Origin: Lachnospiraceae bacterium
GTDB lineage: Bacteria > Bacillota > Clostridia > Lachnospirales > Lachnospiraceae
Length of the DNA: 6,256 bases
Assembly (NCBI GenBank): GCA_014804185.1
Contig: JAAVAG010000120.1
Location: 1 to 6,256, forward strand
Reading direction: 5' to 3'
Part shown: positions 5,816 to 6,256 of the stretch, piece after piece
How the letters are laid out: each line of letters opens with the position of its first letter
How positions within the stretch are numbered: the first letter of the stretch is position 1
Made by a program: the position numbers and the translations under genes
Notes under the pieces: generated by a model
Database searches by the model: none
What the model was told of the DNA's origin: nothing
The model's input: only the letters and a program-made list of their open reading frames with translations

Positions 5816-5846
5816 AAGAAAAAGCCGGGATCACTGGATCCCGGCT
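5816..5846 (-). terminator. Intrinsic terminator of metF, embedded in its last codons
   Basis: On the minus strand, bases 5846-5823 form a perfect 10-bp stem, AGCCGGGATC / GATCCCGGCT, with the 4-nt loop CAGT. A T-rich run, TTTTTCTT, begins at the last base of the 3' arm (5823-5816). This is a textbook Rho-independent terminator for minus-strand transcription. The stop codon of metF (TGA, 5833-5831) straddles the loop and the 3' arm, so the 5' arm is coding. Confidence 0.85.
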
Positions 5847-6256
5847 ACGATTTCGGCTGTGGTTTGGGGCCGGTTCATCGTGTATATATGAATGTCCTTT
5901 ACGCCGTTTTTCCGAAGATCCAGAATCTGCCGGATCGCATAGTCGATCCCGGCTTTTTTCATATCTTCCGGATTGTCCCCGTAATTGGCGATCAGATCCG
6001 CCAATGCCTTGGGGACGCTGGAGCCGGACAAAGAGACGGAAGTGCCGATCTGTTTGGCGGAGGTGATGGGCATGATCCCGGCACACAGCGGGACAGTGAT
6101 CCCTTTTCTGGCGGCGCGCTCCTGAAAATCATAGAAGAAATCGTTGTCAAAGAAAAGTTGGCTGATAAAAAACTGTGCGCCCGCGTCCTGTTTTTCTTTC
6201 AGATGCATCAGATCGGTTTCTTTGCTGAAGCATTCATAGTGTTTTTCAGGATAACA
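5831..6256 (-). CDS. metF: Methylenetetrahydrofolate reductase, C-terminal half (continues past the right edge)
   Basis: This enzyme interconverts 5,10-methylenetetrahydrofolate and 5-methyltetrahydrofolate, feeding methionine synthesis and one-carbon flow, through an FAD-bearing cytosolic TIM barrel. Only 141 C-terminal residues are in the window, about half of a MetF of roughly 290 aa. The frame is open to the right edge and reads CYPEKHYECF there, so the gene extends past 6256. The internal ATG at 6208 is not the start. Family motifs visible are CYPEKH (fragment 1-6), QLFFDN (33-38; its Gln matches the folate-binding Gln of E. coli MetF), PLCAGIMPI (56-64) and the C-terminal IRQILDLRKNGVKDIHIYTMNRP-like helix and strand. 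The gene converges on the NYN gene with 107 bp between the stops and has its own terminator. No truncation or frameshift is seen in the visible part. Confidence 0.95.
   Translation of the reverse strand, partial: CYPEKHYECFSKETDLMHLKEKQDAGAQFFISQLFFDNDFFYDFQERAARKGITVPLCAGIMPITSAKQIGTSVSLSGSSVPKALADLIANYGDNPEDMKKAGIDYAIRQILDLRKNGVKDIHIYTMNRPQTTAEIVAGIQ

Noticed and set aside
5773..6066. Plus-strand open frame of 97 codons downstream of the NYN gene
   Set aside because: It runs antisense to metF, which has clear family motifs. The Arg/Ser-rich product shows no recognisable domain.

Overview
The window looks like chromosome of a Gram-positive anaerobe of the Clostridia, most likely Lachnospiraceae. 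The clues are the strong purine-rich Shine-Dalgarno sites, a sigma-A type promoter, moderate GC content, a DUF1015 protein of clostridial type, and a MetF of the short clostridial type. This placement is inference from sequence style, not from a database match. No rRNA, tRNA, CRISPR array, transposase or phage gene is visible.

Layout. Bases 1-296 hold no convincing gene. They contain a GC-rich composite palindromic element (direct repeat 44-89, outer inverted repeat 67-76/212-221, large hairpin 149-216) and then a well-formed promoter (247-275). From 312 to 5723 four genes run on the plus strand with small gaps or overlaps. They are a DUF1015 protein (312-1565), the glycogen branching enzyme glgB (1632-3971), an MscS-family mechanosensitive channel (3977-4852), and a NYN-nuclease/OST-HTH (LOTUS) protein (4845-5723). 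The last three are within 5 nt of each other or overlap, so they are probably translated from one message. The 66-nt gap before glgB has no clear terminator, so the promoter at 247-275 may serve all four. A 107-bp convergent gap (5724-5830) follows. It holds a 15-bp tandem repeat that copies the NYN stop codon. The 3' half of metF, on the minus strand, fills the right end, and its intrinsic terminator is built into its own last codons.

How the genes work together. GlgB puts alpha-1,6 branches into glycogen, MscS releases solutes on hypo-osmotic shock, and the NYN-LOTUS protein is probably an RNA-binding ribonuclease. No known pathway links these three, and glgB lacks its usual glgC/glgA/glgP neighbours here. 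MetF belongs to one-carbon and methionine metabolism and is transcribed separately. Most of the window is ordinary. The parts worth a second look are the 5' palindromic element, the uncharacterised DUF1015 protein, the charged tail on GlgB, the bacterial NYN-LOTUS protein with its repeat linker, and the stop-codon tandem repeat.
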